NCBI GenBank assembly: GCA_035477615.1
Contig: DATIKJ010000025.1
Location: 1-18,034, forward strand
DNA from: UBA2277 sp035477615
GTDB taxonomy: Bacteria > Patescibacteriota > Microgenomatia > UBA1400 > MFAQ01
Length of the DNA stretch: 18,034 nucleotides
Direction of reading: 5' to 3'
The translations under genes were made by a program, and so were the position numbers. Shown here in pieces: positions 6,544-13,226 of the stretch. Under the pieces are notes generated by a model. The model was given only the letters and a program-made list of their open reading frames with translations. It was not told the origin of the DNA and searched no databases. Every line of letters begins with the position of its first letter. The first letter of the stretch is position 1.

Positions 6544-7425
6544 TTATTTAGTCAAAATTTTTCTAAATCTCCAGATTTCTAATAGTCTTAAACCCTTATA
6601 TCTTCCGATCAAATAATCAAGTATCAAAATTCCAATCACCGAAATCTCAGGATGAAGTAATACCTGTGATTGTATCCATGGAGCACTCATCACTTTGTAG
6701 GAAATAAAGGCCAGTATCACTGTTTCACCTGTCATCGACATCGAGGTCGCCAAGCTTCTGGTAATTTGTGCTTCAATAAAGGTCTCGGCCAATAGTACAA
6801 ACAACAAAATTGGAAAGATACCCACACTCATAAGTCTCTCCAAACCAATTGTCGGCGACATCAAAAGCAAAAGCAGTACAGCCATAGAAACTACCCAGAT
6901 CAAAATAGCTAGTTTAGGCAGATATGGCACTTTAACTTTCTTAATTAGCATCCTACCCAAAGTAGCTACTCCCAAGATAAAGAACAAAAGTACAACTCCT
7001 ACCAAACCTCCAGTGGACAAAAATGCCACCGATAACAAGGCCGGAGTAATAATGCCGAAGCCAGACACACCAACAACCTGACGAGAAAAGGCAACCAAAG
7101 CTGCTACCAAGGGAAATAAGAATAGTAATACCAAGGTATTTGGAGAAACTCCTTCAGAAACTGCTTTTCGCATTGCCAGTTTCAAAACGTCCTTAGCCCA
7201 CCATCCAGTCAACTTCTGTCCGTTCATTAGTTTTGTCAAACGATCTTCTTTTTGACTAGGAACCGTTAGATCTGTATCCTGCTTTACTACTTCCGCAGAC
7301 ACACTAGCTGTTGGTGAAATAGTAACTGTCGGAGTAATATTTGAAGCTATAGCATATGTTTTAGGTGTCAAAAAAACTCCCCAAACAACCGCCAAGAAAA
7401 CCAGCACCATCAATACTTTTTTCAT
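6544..7425 (-). CDS. 7TM_transglut-type membrane protein with signal peptide
   Basis: The 293-residue protein begins with a signal peptide (MKKVLMVLVFLAVVWGVFL, probable cut after TYA near residue 25). A Thr/Ser/Val/Pro-rich extracytoplasmic segment follows (26-75), then about six or seven hydrophobic helices from residue 97 to 273. The end GRYKGLRLLEIWRF (274-287) and FSRQVVGVSGFGIITPALL (113-131) match the 7TM_transglut family (PF14402), which elsewhere follows an extracytoplasmic transglutaminase-like domain. That domain is absent here and replaced by the short linker. The family is known to sit beside RimK-related ligases and retropepsin-like proteins, exactly as here. The start was moved from an upstream TTG at 7461 to ATG 7425 because a promoter (7433-7461) overlaps the extra codons. 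It is the first gene of the probable five-gene operon ending in mnmA. Confidence 0.85.
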   Translation of the reverse strand: MKKVLMVLVFLAVVWGVFLTPKTYAIASNITPTVTISPTASVSAEVVKQDTDLTVPSQKEDRLTKLMNGQKLTGWWAKDVLKLAMRKAVSEGVSPNTLVLLFLFPLVAALVAFSRQVVGVSGFGIITPALLSVAFLSTGGLVGVVLLFFILGVATLGRMLIKKVKVPYLPKLAILIWVVSMAVLLLLLMSPTIGLERLMSVGIFPILLFVLLAETFIEAQITRSLATSMSMTGETVILAFISYKVMSAPWIQSQVLLHPEISVIGILILDYLIGRYKGLRLLEIWRFRKILTK

Positions 7426-7432
7426 GAAGTGT

Positions 7433-7461
7433 ATTATATCAAGCCTATAATGGTAAAGCAA
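7433..7461 (-). promoter_or_regulatory. Promoter of the 7TM/ATP-grasp operon
   Basis: On the minus strand the -35 is TTGCTT (7456-7461), the spacer is 17 bp, and the -10 is a perfect TATAAT (7433-7438). The hexamer ends 7 nt before the ATG at 7425, so transcription should start at or one base from the start codon, giving a leaderless mRNA. Confidence 0.65.
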
Positions 7462-7506
7462 TTATAGATGCCACAAATACACTCTCATACTCCAACTAAT
7501 TTAATA

Positions 7507-8232
7507 TCAGTTTCCAGCCATTACCACAAACGTCTTGTCGTGCATCTCCCAGAACTTACCCTGATCCCCCGCACACAAGACCGCTTCAGCCGATTTCTGA
7601 GCATCAGCATGAAATGGTAAAGGGAAACTACGATACTCCAAACTAATTTTATCTCCATACTTAGCCAATAATGCTTCGATGGTTGGAAAAGATTTATTAC
7701 AGTAAGGACACTCAAAGTCGGTATACTCCATTATTTTTATCTTGGCATTCTTGTTTCCTTTGATATAGCCAACTCCATATGGAATACCCTCAACCCTTGT
7801 CAAAGCTTCACCCACCGAAGCTAGTTTTACTTTATCTCCAGAGCCATTCTTTAACTCAGCGTCGATTACCGCTTCAAAATCTGCTTGAGGCAAAGAACCA
7901 ACTATTAAAATTCCATTTATAAAAAACGAAGGGGTTCCCGACACTCCAAATCCCTGACCTTCTTTTGTCTCAGCACCTACTTTTTCGGCATAAGTACCAT
8001 CGTCCAAACATTGATCAAACTTACTAGAATCTACTCCCAAGTCCTTAGCCATTATTTTTAAATTAGCTACCGAGATTTTTGAAGTAGTTGCTGTTGGAAC
8101 TGCAACTTTAGAATCACCATTTACTTCTTCTTTAAGAGAAACCTTAGCTGATAACTGACCAATAAAAAACGCTGCCACTACTAACAACACCACTAATATG
8201 GGTGCGTAAAGAGAATTTTTATCTTTTAACAT
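7507..8232 (-). CDS. Membrane-anchored DsbA-like thioredoxin-fold protein, apparently circularly permuted
   Basis: The 241-residue protein has one N-terminal membrane segment (about 9-26) and then a DsbA/Thioredoxin_4-type domain whose halves are in reversed order. Residues 53-126 match the usual C-terminal half: LKIMAKDLGVDSSKFDQCL, then GVSGTPSFFINGILIVG with the cis-Pro loop T100-P101, then FEAVIDAEL. Residues 158-236 match the usual N-terminal half: AKIKIMEYTDFECPYC with active site C175-P-Y-C178, then LEYRSFPLPFHADAQKSAEA and CAGDQGKFWEMHD. A linker (127-157) joins the old C-terminus to the old N-terminus. The new ends fall in the helical insert. C75 and C220, which often form a second disulfide in unpermuted relatives, are both kept. 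The likely role is oxidation or isomerisation of disulfides outside the membrane. Start ATG 8232 follows an extended -10 by 7 nt; an upstream ATG-less extension to 8256 is unlikely. The stop is TGA. Confidence 0.85.
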   Translation of the reverse strand: MLKDKNSLYAPILVVLLVVAAFFIGQLSAKVSLKEEVNGDSKVAVPTATTSKISVANLKIMAKDLGVDSSKFDQCLDDGTYAEKVGAETKEGQGFGVSGTPSFFINGILIVGSLPQADFEAVIDAELKNGSGDKVKLASVGEALTRVEGIPYGVGYIKGNKNAKIKIMEYTDFECPYCNKSFPTIEALLAKYGDKISLEYRSFPLPFHADAQKSAEAVLCAGDQGKFWEMHDKTFVVMAGN

Positions 8233-8239
8233 ATGCCAT

Positions 8240-8248
8240 ATTATCACA
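8240..8248 (-). promoter_or_regulatory. Extended -10 promoter of the DsbA-like gene
   Basis: Minus-strand TGTGATAAT fits TG-n-TATAAT with one mismatch and ends 7 nt before the ATG at 8232. No good -35 is visible, which an extended -10 can tolerate. The predicted transcript is leaderless. Confidence 0.5.
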
Positions 8249-8292
8249 AATTGCACTCTACATCGCGATCCGTCTTTGATGAAATGGCAATC

Positions 8293-10608
8293 TTAAGCCA
8301 CCACGTAGTTTATCGTTTTTCCTTTAATGTAAATCACCTTTCGAATAGTGCCTTCGGACAAATATTTCTGCACTTTTTCTTGACTCTCTGCCACAGCTCT
8401 CACCTCTTCCTCATTTGCATCAATATTTACCTCGACTGTTCCTCTTAATTTTCCATTAATCTGAACTGACAGTGTCACTCCACTTGTATACAAATAATTC
8501 TCCTCATACTTAGGGAACATTTGTGTGTGTACGCTAAACTCTCCCCCCAAAACAGACCATAGTTCTTCTGCCACAAAAGGTGCAAATGGCGCCAATACTT
8601 TTACAATATTTCCTAAATTTTCATCAGACACTAATACCTTTGCTCTTGTAAGTTCGTTGACAGTCTCCATCAATTTAGCAATCACTGTATTAAACTTTAA
8701 ACGAGAAATATCCTCCGTTGCCCCTTTAATTAGTTTATGAACAATTCTTGAACTCTCCAAATCTCCATCACCATTCTTCCCTACTTGATCAGTCACTAGT
8801 TTATTTAGTTTCTCAATAAATCGTTTCACTCCCACCAAAGACCTCTCATTCCACGCCATCGTCGAATCAAATGGTCCCATAAACATCATATATGTACGCA
8901 ACACATCCGTTCCGTAAATATCAGCTACCGATTCTGGCACTATTACATTACCGTGACTCTTACTCATTCGATTTCCATCAGTTCCCAAAATTACTCCGTG
9001 AGATAGTCTCATGTAATATGGTTCAGGAATTTCTTTAGGTACTACACCCAAGTCATACAAAAACTGATAAATAAAGCGTGAGTAAAGTAGATGCAAAGTG
9101 TTGTGTTCATCTCCACCTACATAAACATCCACCGCCATCCAGTACTTCATTTTTTCCATGTCCGCCAATTTGTCATCATTTTTTGGATCACAATACCGGA
9201 GGAAATACCAATCACTGCCCGCCCAATTGGGCATGGTGTCGGTTTCTCGACGAGCTTTTCCGCCACATTTTGGACACTCCGTCTCTACCCACTCAGTCAT
9301 ATTTGCCAAAGGCGACTCTCCCGTACTAGTCGGCTGATATTTTTCTACCTCAGGCAGTTTCACTGGCAACTCACTATCAGGAACCGGAATCCATCCACAA
9401 ACAGGACACTTAATCATCGGAATTGGTTCACCCCAGTAATGTTGACGACTAAAAATCCAATCTCTCAAATGGTAGTTGACCGACTTTTCTCCTACCCCTT
9501 TTTCAATAATTTCATCAATCATTTTTTCGTCTGGTACAAACTCTCTATCAATTTCCAAATCATATTTTTCGGCAAAAGCCTCATCGCGTTCATCATGACT
9601 CGGTACGGCCATAATTGCTCCAGTTCCATAAGAAATCAAAACATAGTCAGCAATCCAAATTGGTATCTCTTTTCCATTTATCGGATTAATAGCATACAAA
9701 CCGGAAAATACTCCTGTCTTTTCTTTAGAAAGTTCTGCCCTTTCCATCTCACTCTTCTTTCTCGACTCTTCAACATATTTCTTAATGTCTTCTTTATCCA
9801 TCACTCCGGCAACCAGTTTATGTTCAGGGGCAATCACCATAAAAGTAGCTCCAAGCAAAGTATCGGGTCTTGTTGTAAAAACCTCCAATTTTTCCGAACT
9901 CCCTTTTACTTCAAAAACAATATTAGCCCCCACTCTTTTGTCAATCCAGTTCACTTGCGCCGCTTTCACTTTGTCAATAAAACTCGTATTCTTCAAACCA
10001 TCAAGCAGTCTTTCTGCATAATCAGTAATTTTGACGACCCACTGTGAAATTGTTCTTCTCTCCGTTTCGCTTCCACATCTCTCACACTTACCGTCCACTA
10101 CTTCTTCGTTAGCCAAACCAATAAGACAGGATGGACACCAATTAATTGCCATCTCTTGCTTTTCAGCCAAGCCCTTTTCAAATAACTTCGTAAAAATCCA
10201 CTGAGTCCATTTGTAATACTCGGGGTCTGTTGTATTTACTTCTCGATCCCAATCAAAAGACAGGGCCAAACGTCGCATCTGTTCTTTGAAATTATCGGTA
10301 CTTTGTTTCGTTACAATTACGGGATTAATTCCCATTTTGATAGCGTAGTTCTCCGTTGGTAGCCCAAAAGCATCCCAACCCATGGGAAACAAAACATTAA
10401 ATCCATTCATTCTCATAAAACGTGCATATACATCTGCTCCCGTCATTGAAAAAGCGTGACCTACGTGAAGACCGTTTCCTGATGGATAAGGAAACTCCAC
10501 TAAAACATATTTCTTTTCCTTTTTATCAAAATCGACTCCCTTGTATCCCGCAAAACTGTCATACCGATCAATCCATTTTTTCTCCACTTCCTTAAAGTCA
10601 TAAACCAT
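8293..10608 (-). CDS. leuS: Leucyl-tRNA synthetase
   Basis: This class I synthetase charges tRNA-Leu. Signatures are HIGH-type HVGH (48-51) in PYPSGNGLHVGH, the zinc module C158/C161/C175/C178, the CP1 editing domain with TTRPDT (245-250) and the conserved aspartate of HDERD (339), a second zinc module C401/C404/C445/C448, SDWYFLRYCDP (465-475), EHNTLHLLYSRF (501-512), RMSKS (547-551), and the C-terminal QINGKLRGTV. At 771 residues it is shorter than typical bacterial LeuRS (about 810-870). It goes straight from LSHGVILGTDGN into RMSKS, so the leucine-specific domain found there in E. coli LeuRS is absent. ATG 10608 lies 6 nt after an extended -10 box, and the gene is 35 nt from the murA stop. 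Confidence 0.97.
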   Translation of the reverse strand: MVYDFKEVEKKWIDRYDSFAGYKGVDFDKKEKKYVLVEFPYPSGNGLHVGHAFSMTGADVYARFMRMNGFNVLFPMGWDAFGLPTENYAIKMGINPVIVTKQSTDNFKEQMRRLALSFDWDREVNTTDPEYYKWTQWIFTKLFEKGLAEKQEMAINWCPSCLIGLANEEVVDGKCERCGSETERRTISQWVVKITDYAERLLDGLKNTSFIDKVKAAQVNWIDKRVGANIVFEVKGSSEKLEVFTTRPDTLLGATFMVIAPEHKLVAGVMDKEDIKKYVEESRKKSEMERAELSKEKTGVFSGLYAINPINGKEIPIWIADYVLISYGTGAIMAVPSHDERDEAFAEKYDLEIDREFVPDEKMIDEIIEKGVGEKSVNYHLRDWIFSRQHYWGEPIPMIKCPVCGWIPVPDSELPVKLPEVEKYQPTSTGESPLANMTEWVETECPKCGGKARRETDTMPNWAGSDWYFLRYCDPKNDDKLADMEKMKYWMAVDVYVGGDEHNTLHLLYSRFIYQFLYDLGVVPKEIPEPYYMRLSHGVILGTDGNRMSKSHGNVIVPESVADIYGTDVLRTYMMFMGPFDSTMAWNERSLVGVKRFIEKLNKLVTDQVGKNGDGDLESSRIVHKLIKGATEDISRLKFNTVIAKLMETVNELTRAKVLVSDENLGNIVKVLAPFAPFVAEELWSVLGGEFSVHTQMFPKYEENYLYTSGVTLSVQINGKLRGTVEVNIDANEEEVRAVAESQEKVQKYLSEGTIRKVIYIKGKTINYVVA

Positions 10609-10614
10609 AGGTGA

Positions 10615-10623
10615 ATTTTACCA
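10615..10623 (-). promoter_or_regulatory. Extended -10 promoter of leuS
   Basis: Minus-strand TGGTAAAAT (TG-n-TAAAAT) ends 6 nt before the leuS ATG, within the short murA-leuS gap. No clear -35 is visible. It predicts a leaderless leuS transcript. Confidence 0.45.
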
Positions 10624-10643
10624 TCCAGTTTGTCTACAAACTA

Positions 10644-11960
10644 TCAATCATCCACTCTTTCAATTACAGCCCCCAAACTAGTATAAGTTTCAAATACATT
10701 TGGATATCTCCTTCTAAGGATATCTACTCCGTGAATTTCTGTGGTTACCGAATCACATAATGCCGCAATGAAGATTGCCTTACACGCTTGAATTACACTA
10801 GGTGACATAATCACTCCCCCCTTAAACTTCACTGGACCATTAATAATAATTCTTTCCGGATCGGATACAAAAATGTCTGCCCCCATCAAATTCAATTCCC
10901 GTACAAAATCAAATCCCGACTCATACATCCAATTTTTAAGTAACAATCTCCCTTTAGTTTTGCTGGCCAAAACTGCCATCACCGGAATTGCGTCCACTGG
11001 AAATCCCGGCCAAGGTCGGGGATAAAGTTTTGGCAGCCCAGGAGCCGCTACCGGCACACCCGAGTTCTCTACATCAATTTTCAGCTCACCCTTACGACTC
11101 ACAATCAAGTCATCTCCATCTCTCTCAATTTTTATATTAAAAATCTCAAACCAATTAATCATGCCATCTACAATTTCCGCCACATTTGCTCCTTTGATTC
11201 TAATATTTCCATCTGTTACCGCTGCCGCCACAATAAGTCCCGCAATATCAATAAAGTCTGGCCCTGGTTCGTATACTGTTCCAGTTAGTTTTGCGTTTCC
11301 TTTTATTGTAATTTTATTTGATCCGATACCTTCGATTTTCGCTCCCATCTTTGCAAGCATTCTAAGAAGCTCACTCACATGTGGTTCACAAGCCGCATCA
11401 ACTAATGTGTAAGTAGCCGAAGATCCAGCTGCAAGCATCGCCAAGTTTTCTGTTCCTGTCACACTTGCTTCAATCTGCCAAATATCATATTTCTTCTCCT
11501 GCCTTTTTGGCTTCTTAAACCTTACAAATCCATCTATATACTCAAACGTCACACCAGCTTTCTTAAATACATCCAGATGTGCCGCAATTGACCTCATTCC
11601 CAGTACACATCCTCCAGGCAAGGGAATATCTGCCACCCCAAAACGTGCTAAAAGTGGTCCAGCAAACATAAGAGACGCCCTAAACTGTCCACCCAAGGCT
11701 TCATCCACTTTGTAGCTATTTACCTTTGCACAGTTTATCTTTAGTTCACTATCAACACTTTGATCAACCTCAGCTCCCAAAAGTTTTAAAATCTGTACAA
11801 TTTTTGCCACATCACTAGTATTGGGTACATTTTTGTAGACCACGGTTTCATCAGTCAAAATTGCCGCAGGCAAAACCGCCACCAAACTATTCTTGTTGGG
11901 AATCGGTGTTACCGACCCTTCTAGTTTTCTTCCGCCCGTGATTTTTAAAACTCCATTCAT
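10644..11960 (-). CDS. murA: UDP-N-acetylglucosamine 1-carboxyvinyltransferase (MurA family, divergent)
   Basis: MurA transfers enolpyruvate from PEP to UDP-GlcNAc, the first committed step of peptidoglycan synthesis. The 438 residues match the whole EPSP-synthase-type fold. Retained sites are K23-N24 (the KN pair), R94 in QFRASLMFAGPLLARFG, the catalytic and fosfomycin-target loop cysteine C118 in LPGGCVLGMR with R123, and D323 in FPVDAIPV (E. coli D305). By hand alignment two PEP-binding arginines are replaced: the R331 position is G349 (ESGF where ENRF is usual), and the R397 position is Q391 (SVIQACKAIFIAAL where TDLRASASLVLAG is usual). It could therefore be a divergent paralogue rather than the main MurA. 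ATG 11960 is 18 nt after murB with no Shine-Dalgarno; a weak TATTTT lies 7 nt upstream. The stop is TGA. Confidence 0.85.
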   Translation of the reverse strand: MNGVLKITGGRKLEGSVTPIPNKNSLVAVLPAAILTDETVVYKNVPNTSDVAKIVQILKLLGAEVDQSVDSELKINCAKVNSYKVDEALGGQFRASLMFAGPLLARFGVADIPLPGGCVLGMRSIAAHLDVFKKAGVTFEYIDGFVRFKKPKRQEKKYDIWQIEASVTGTENLAMLAAGSSATYTLVDAACEPHVSELLRMLAKMGAKIEGIGSNKITIKGNAKLTGTVYEPGPDFIDIAGLIVAAAVTDGNIRIKGANVAEIVDGMINWFEIFNIKIERDGDDLIVSRKGELKIDVENSGVPVAAPGLPKLYPRPWPGFPVDAIPVMAVLASKTKGRLLLKNWMYESGFDFVRELNLMGADIFVSDPERIIINGPVKFKGGVIMSPSVIQACKAIFIAALCDSVTTEIHGVDILRRRYPNVFETYTSLGAVIERVDD

Positions 11961-11978
11961 CGTAAATAAAATAAATTA

Positions 11979-13025
11979 TTAATCGAATTCACCTACTCGG
12001 ATTATCTCATCTTCTAGCTCGATTCCCAAACTTTCTCTAGCTCTTCTCACAATTTCATCATGAACAGCCAGAAAATCCTTGGCTGTTGCCTTACCGGTAT
12101 TCACAATAAAATTGTGATGTTCCTTGGCAATTGCTGCACCGCCAACTTTGTATCCTGTCATATTTAAAATATTCTCCACGATATATCCAACCGACGTTGT
12201 TGGATAACCCAAAGTTGCCCTATCTTCATCACTTAAATTTTTAAATACACATCCTGCCGAGTTCATCGGTTGTATTGATTTCATCTTTCTCCATTTATTT
12301 ACCACCTCTTTTGCTTTTTTAACATTCCCCATTTTAAGAGATAACACAACTTCCAAAATAATCTCTCCGCTTTCATGAAAACGTGATTTATCGTATCCCA
12401 GTTTCAAATCCTTTCTAGAAAATGTTTTTATTCCTCCGTGTGTGTCAAGCACCACTACCTTCTTAATTATCTCTGCAAATGTATGTGTTCCACCGTGAAT
12501 ATTGTTGTACACCGCTCCACCAATCGTTCCTGGAATTCGGGAGTACCACTGTAAACCAGTAATTCCAAGATCCAGTAACTTCACCATAGCCATTTGCAAA
12601 TTTACTCCGCTATCCAAAACTACTTCAACATCCTTTGCTTTGCTTTCATCAAAATCCAAACAGGAAAAATTCTCTTGATTGTCTCCTTTTGCCGACCCCA
12701 TCCACCTAGCCCCCACCACACTCCGCCAAATCTTCCTAATTTTTCCCTCTTTATGAACTGAAATTTTCTTACTCTTATTTTTGATTACCAAACCCCGCAC
12801 TCCTTTATCTGCCACTAAAATATTACTTCCGCCTCCGATCACCGTCACTGGCACTTTAAAAGATCTGGCCAAACGAACCGCTTTAACCAAATCTCCTGAG
12901 GTTTCCGTTACATACAACAAATCTGCTTTTCCACCAACTCCCAAAGTTGTGTGTGCCGACAGAGGTTCATCTTTCTGCAATCTCTCCGGCTCCAAACACT
13001 TGATTAAACTTTCTATATTACTCAA
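11979..13025 (-). CDS. murB: UDP-N-acetylenolpyruvoylglucosamine reductase
   Basis: MurB reduces the MurA product to UDP-MurNAc using FAD and NADPH, so this pair covers two consecutive steps. Motifs are the N-terminal HTTLGVGGKAD (25-35), FAD-binding IGGGSNILV (63-71), SRIPGTIGGAVYNN (162-175) with catalytic-type R163, SAGCVFKN (256-263), and the C-terminal IELEDEIIRVG (335-345) carrying the expected glutamate. The proton-donor serine of E. coli-type enzymes (AGS-x-FKN) is a cysteine here (C259), a variant also seen elsewhere in the family. Residues 82-132 hold a longer charged segment than in most homologues. The start is TTG 13025; an in-frame TAA lies three codons upstream and there is no ATG alternative near the N-terminal motif. 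A TATATT box ends 8 nt upstream. Confidence 0.95.
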   Translation of the reverse strand: MSNIESLIKCLEPERLQKDEPLSAHTTLGVGGKADLLYVTETSGDLVKAVRLARSFKVPVTVIGGGSNILVADKGVRGLVIKNKSKKISVHKEGKIRKIWRSVVGARWMGSAKGDNQENFSCLDFDESKAKDVEVVLDSGVNLQMAMVKLLDLGITGLQWYSRIPGTIGGAVYNNIHGGTHTFAEIIKKVVVLDTHGGIKTFSRKDLKLGYDKSRFHESGEIILEVVLSLKMGNVKKAKEVVNKWRKMKSIQPMNSAGCVFKNLSDEDRATLGYPTTSVGYIVENILNMTGYKVGGAAIAKEHHNFIVNTGKATAKDFLAVHDEIVRRARESLGIELEDEIIRVGEFD

Positions 13026-13033
13026 ACTTCTTT

Positions 13034-13039
13034 AATATA
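13034..13039 (-). promoter_or_regulatory. Probable -10 box of murB-murA
   Basis: Minus-strand TATATT, preceded directly by TG, ends 8 nt before the murB TTG start. No good -35 is visible. It sits at the edge of the palindromic repeat unit, so the repeat could have supplied or displaced upstream promoter elements. Confidence 0.4.
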
Positions 13040-13044
13040 CAATA

Positions 13045-13221
13045 TTTTTTGAAACATAGACCGAAGCCTTATACCTTTTCAAAAATATTGCGCATGTGCG
13101 CAAAAGCATGGTATTTTCCGTCAGGAAAATTTTTGCGCCCGCAGCACAAAGATGGCTCTGACGCAGGCAAAGAACATCTGGTTTTTGCAAAAGGTGTAAG
13201 GCGGCAGGTCTTGTTAAGAAA
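13045..13221 (+). repeat. Palindromic three-way-junction repeat, copy 2 (rel-murB intergenic)
   Basis: This 177-bp unit fills most of the 200-nt gap between rel and murB. Closing stem: TTTTTT (13045-13050), AACA (13053-13056), AGACC (13058-13062) and 13066-13085 pair with 13182-13221. Its best part is GCCTTATACCTTTT with AAAAGGTGTAAGGC, then a bulged C, then CAAAAA with TTTTTG. First hairpin (13096-13140): outer stem GTGCGCAAAA with TTTTGCGCCC (one mismatch), 7-nt bulge GCATGGT (13106-13112), inner stem ATTTTCC/GGAAAAT, loop GTCA. A 9-nt joint leads to the second hairpin (13150-13179), AGATG/CATCT outside and CTG/CAG inside, containing CGCAGG. Both wobble pairs (13072-13196, 13048-13218) are G-T on the plus strand. 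Helix order, bulge size and second joint length equal those of the copy in mnmA. Confidence 0.8.
13081..13103 (-). terminator. Possible terminator for rel within the repeat
   Basis: TTGCGCA/TGCGCAA (13088-13103) is a perfect 7-bp stem with a very tight loop, followed on the minus strand by TATTTTT. It lies about 125 nt past the rel stop and just before the murB promoter. It uses bases that also form the outer stem of the repeat's bulged hairpin, so the two structures exclude each other. Confidence 0.45.
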
Positions 13222-13226
13222 ATGTT

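Noticed and set aside
7507..7509. Possible recoding of TGA as glycine (Gracilibacteria/Absconditabacteria code)
   Set aside because: TGA ends the DsbA-like gene and murA at sensible positions, and no gene shows in-frame TGA codons.
9091..10047. Long (318-codon) plus-strand frame opposite leuS
   Set aside because: It is a shadow of leuS on the opposite strand; leuS motifs are complete, and the shadow has no recognisable domains.
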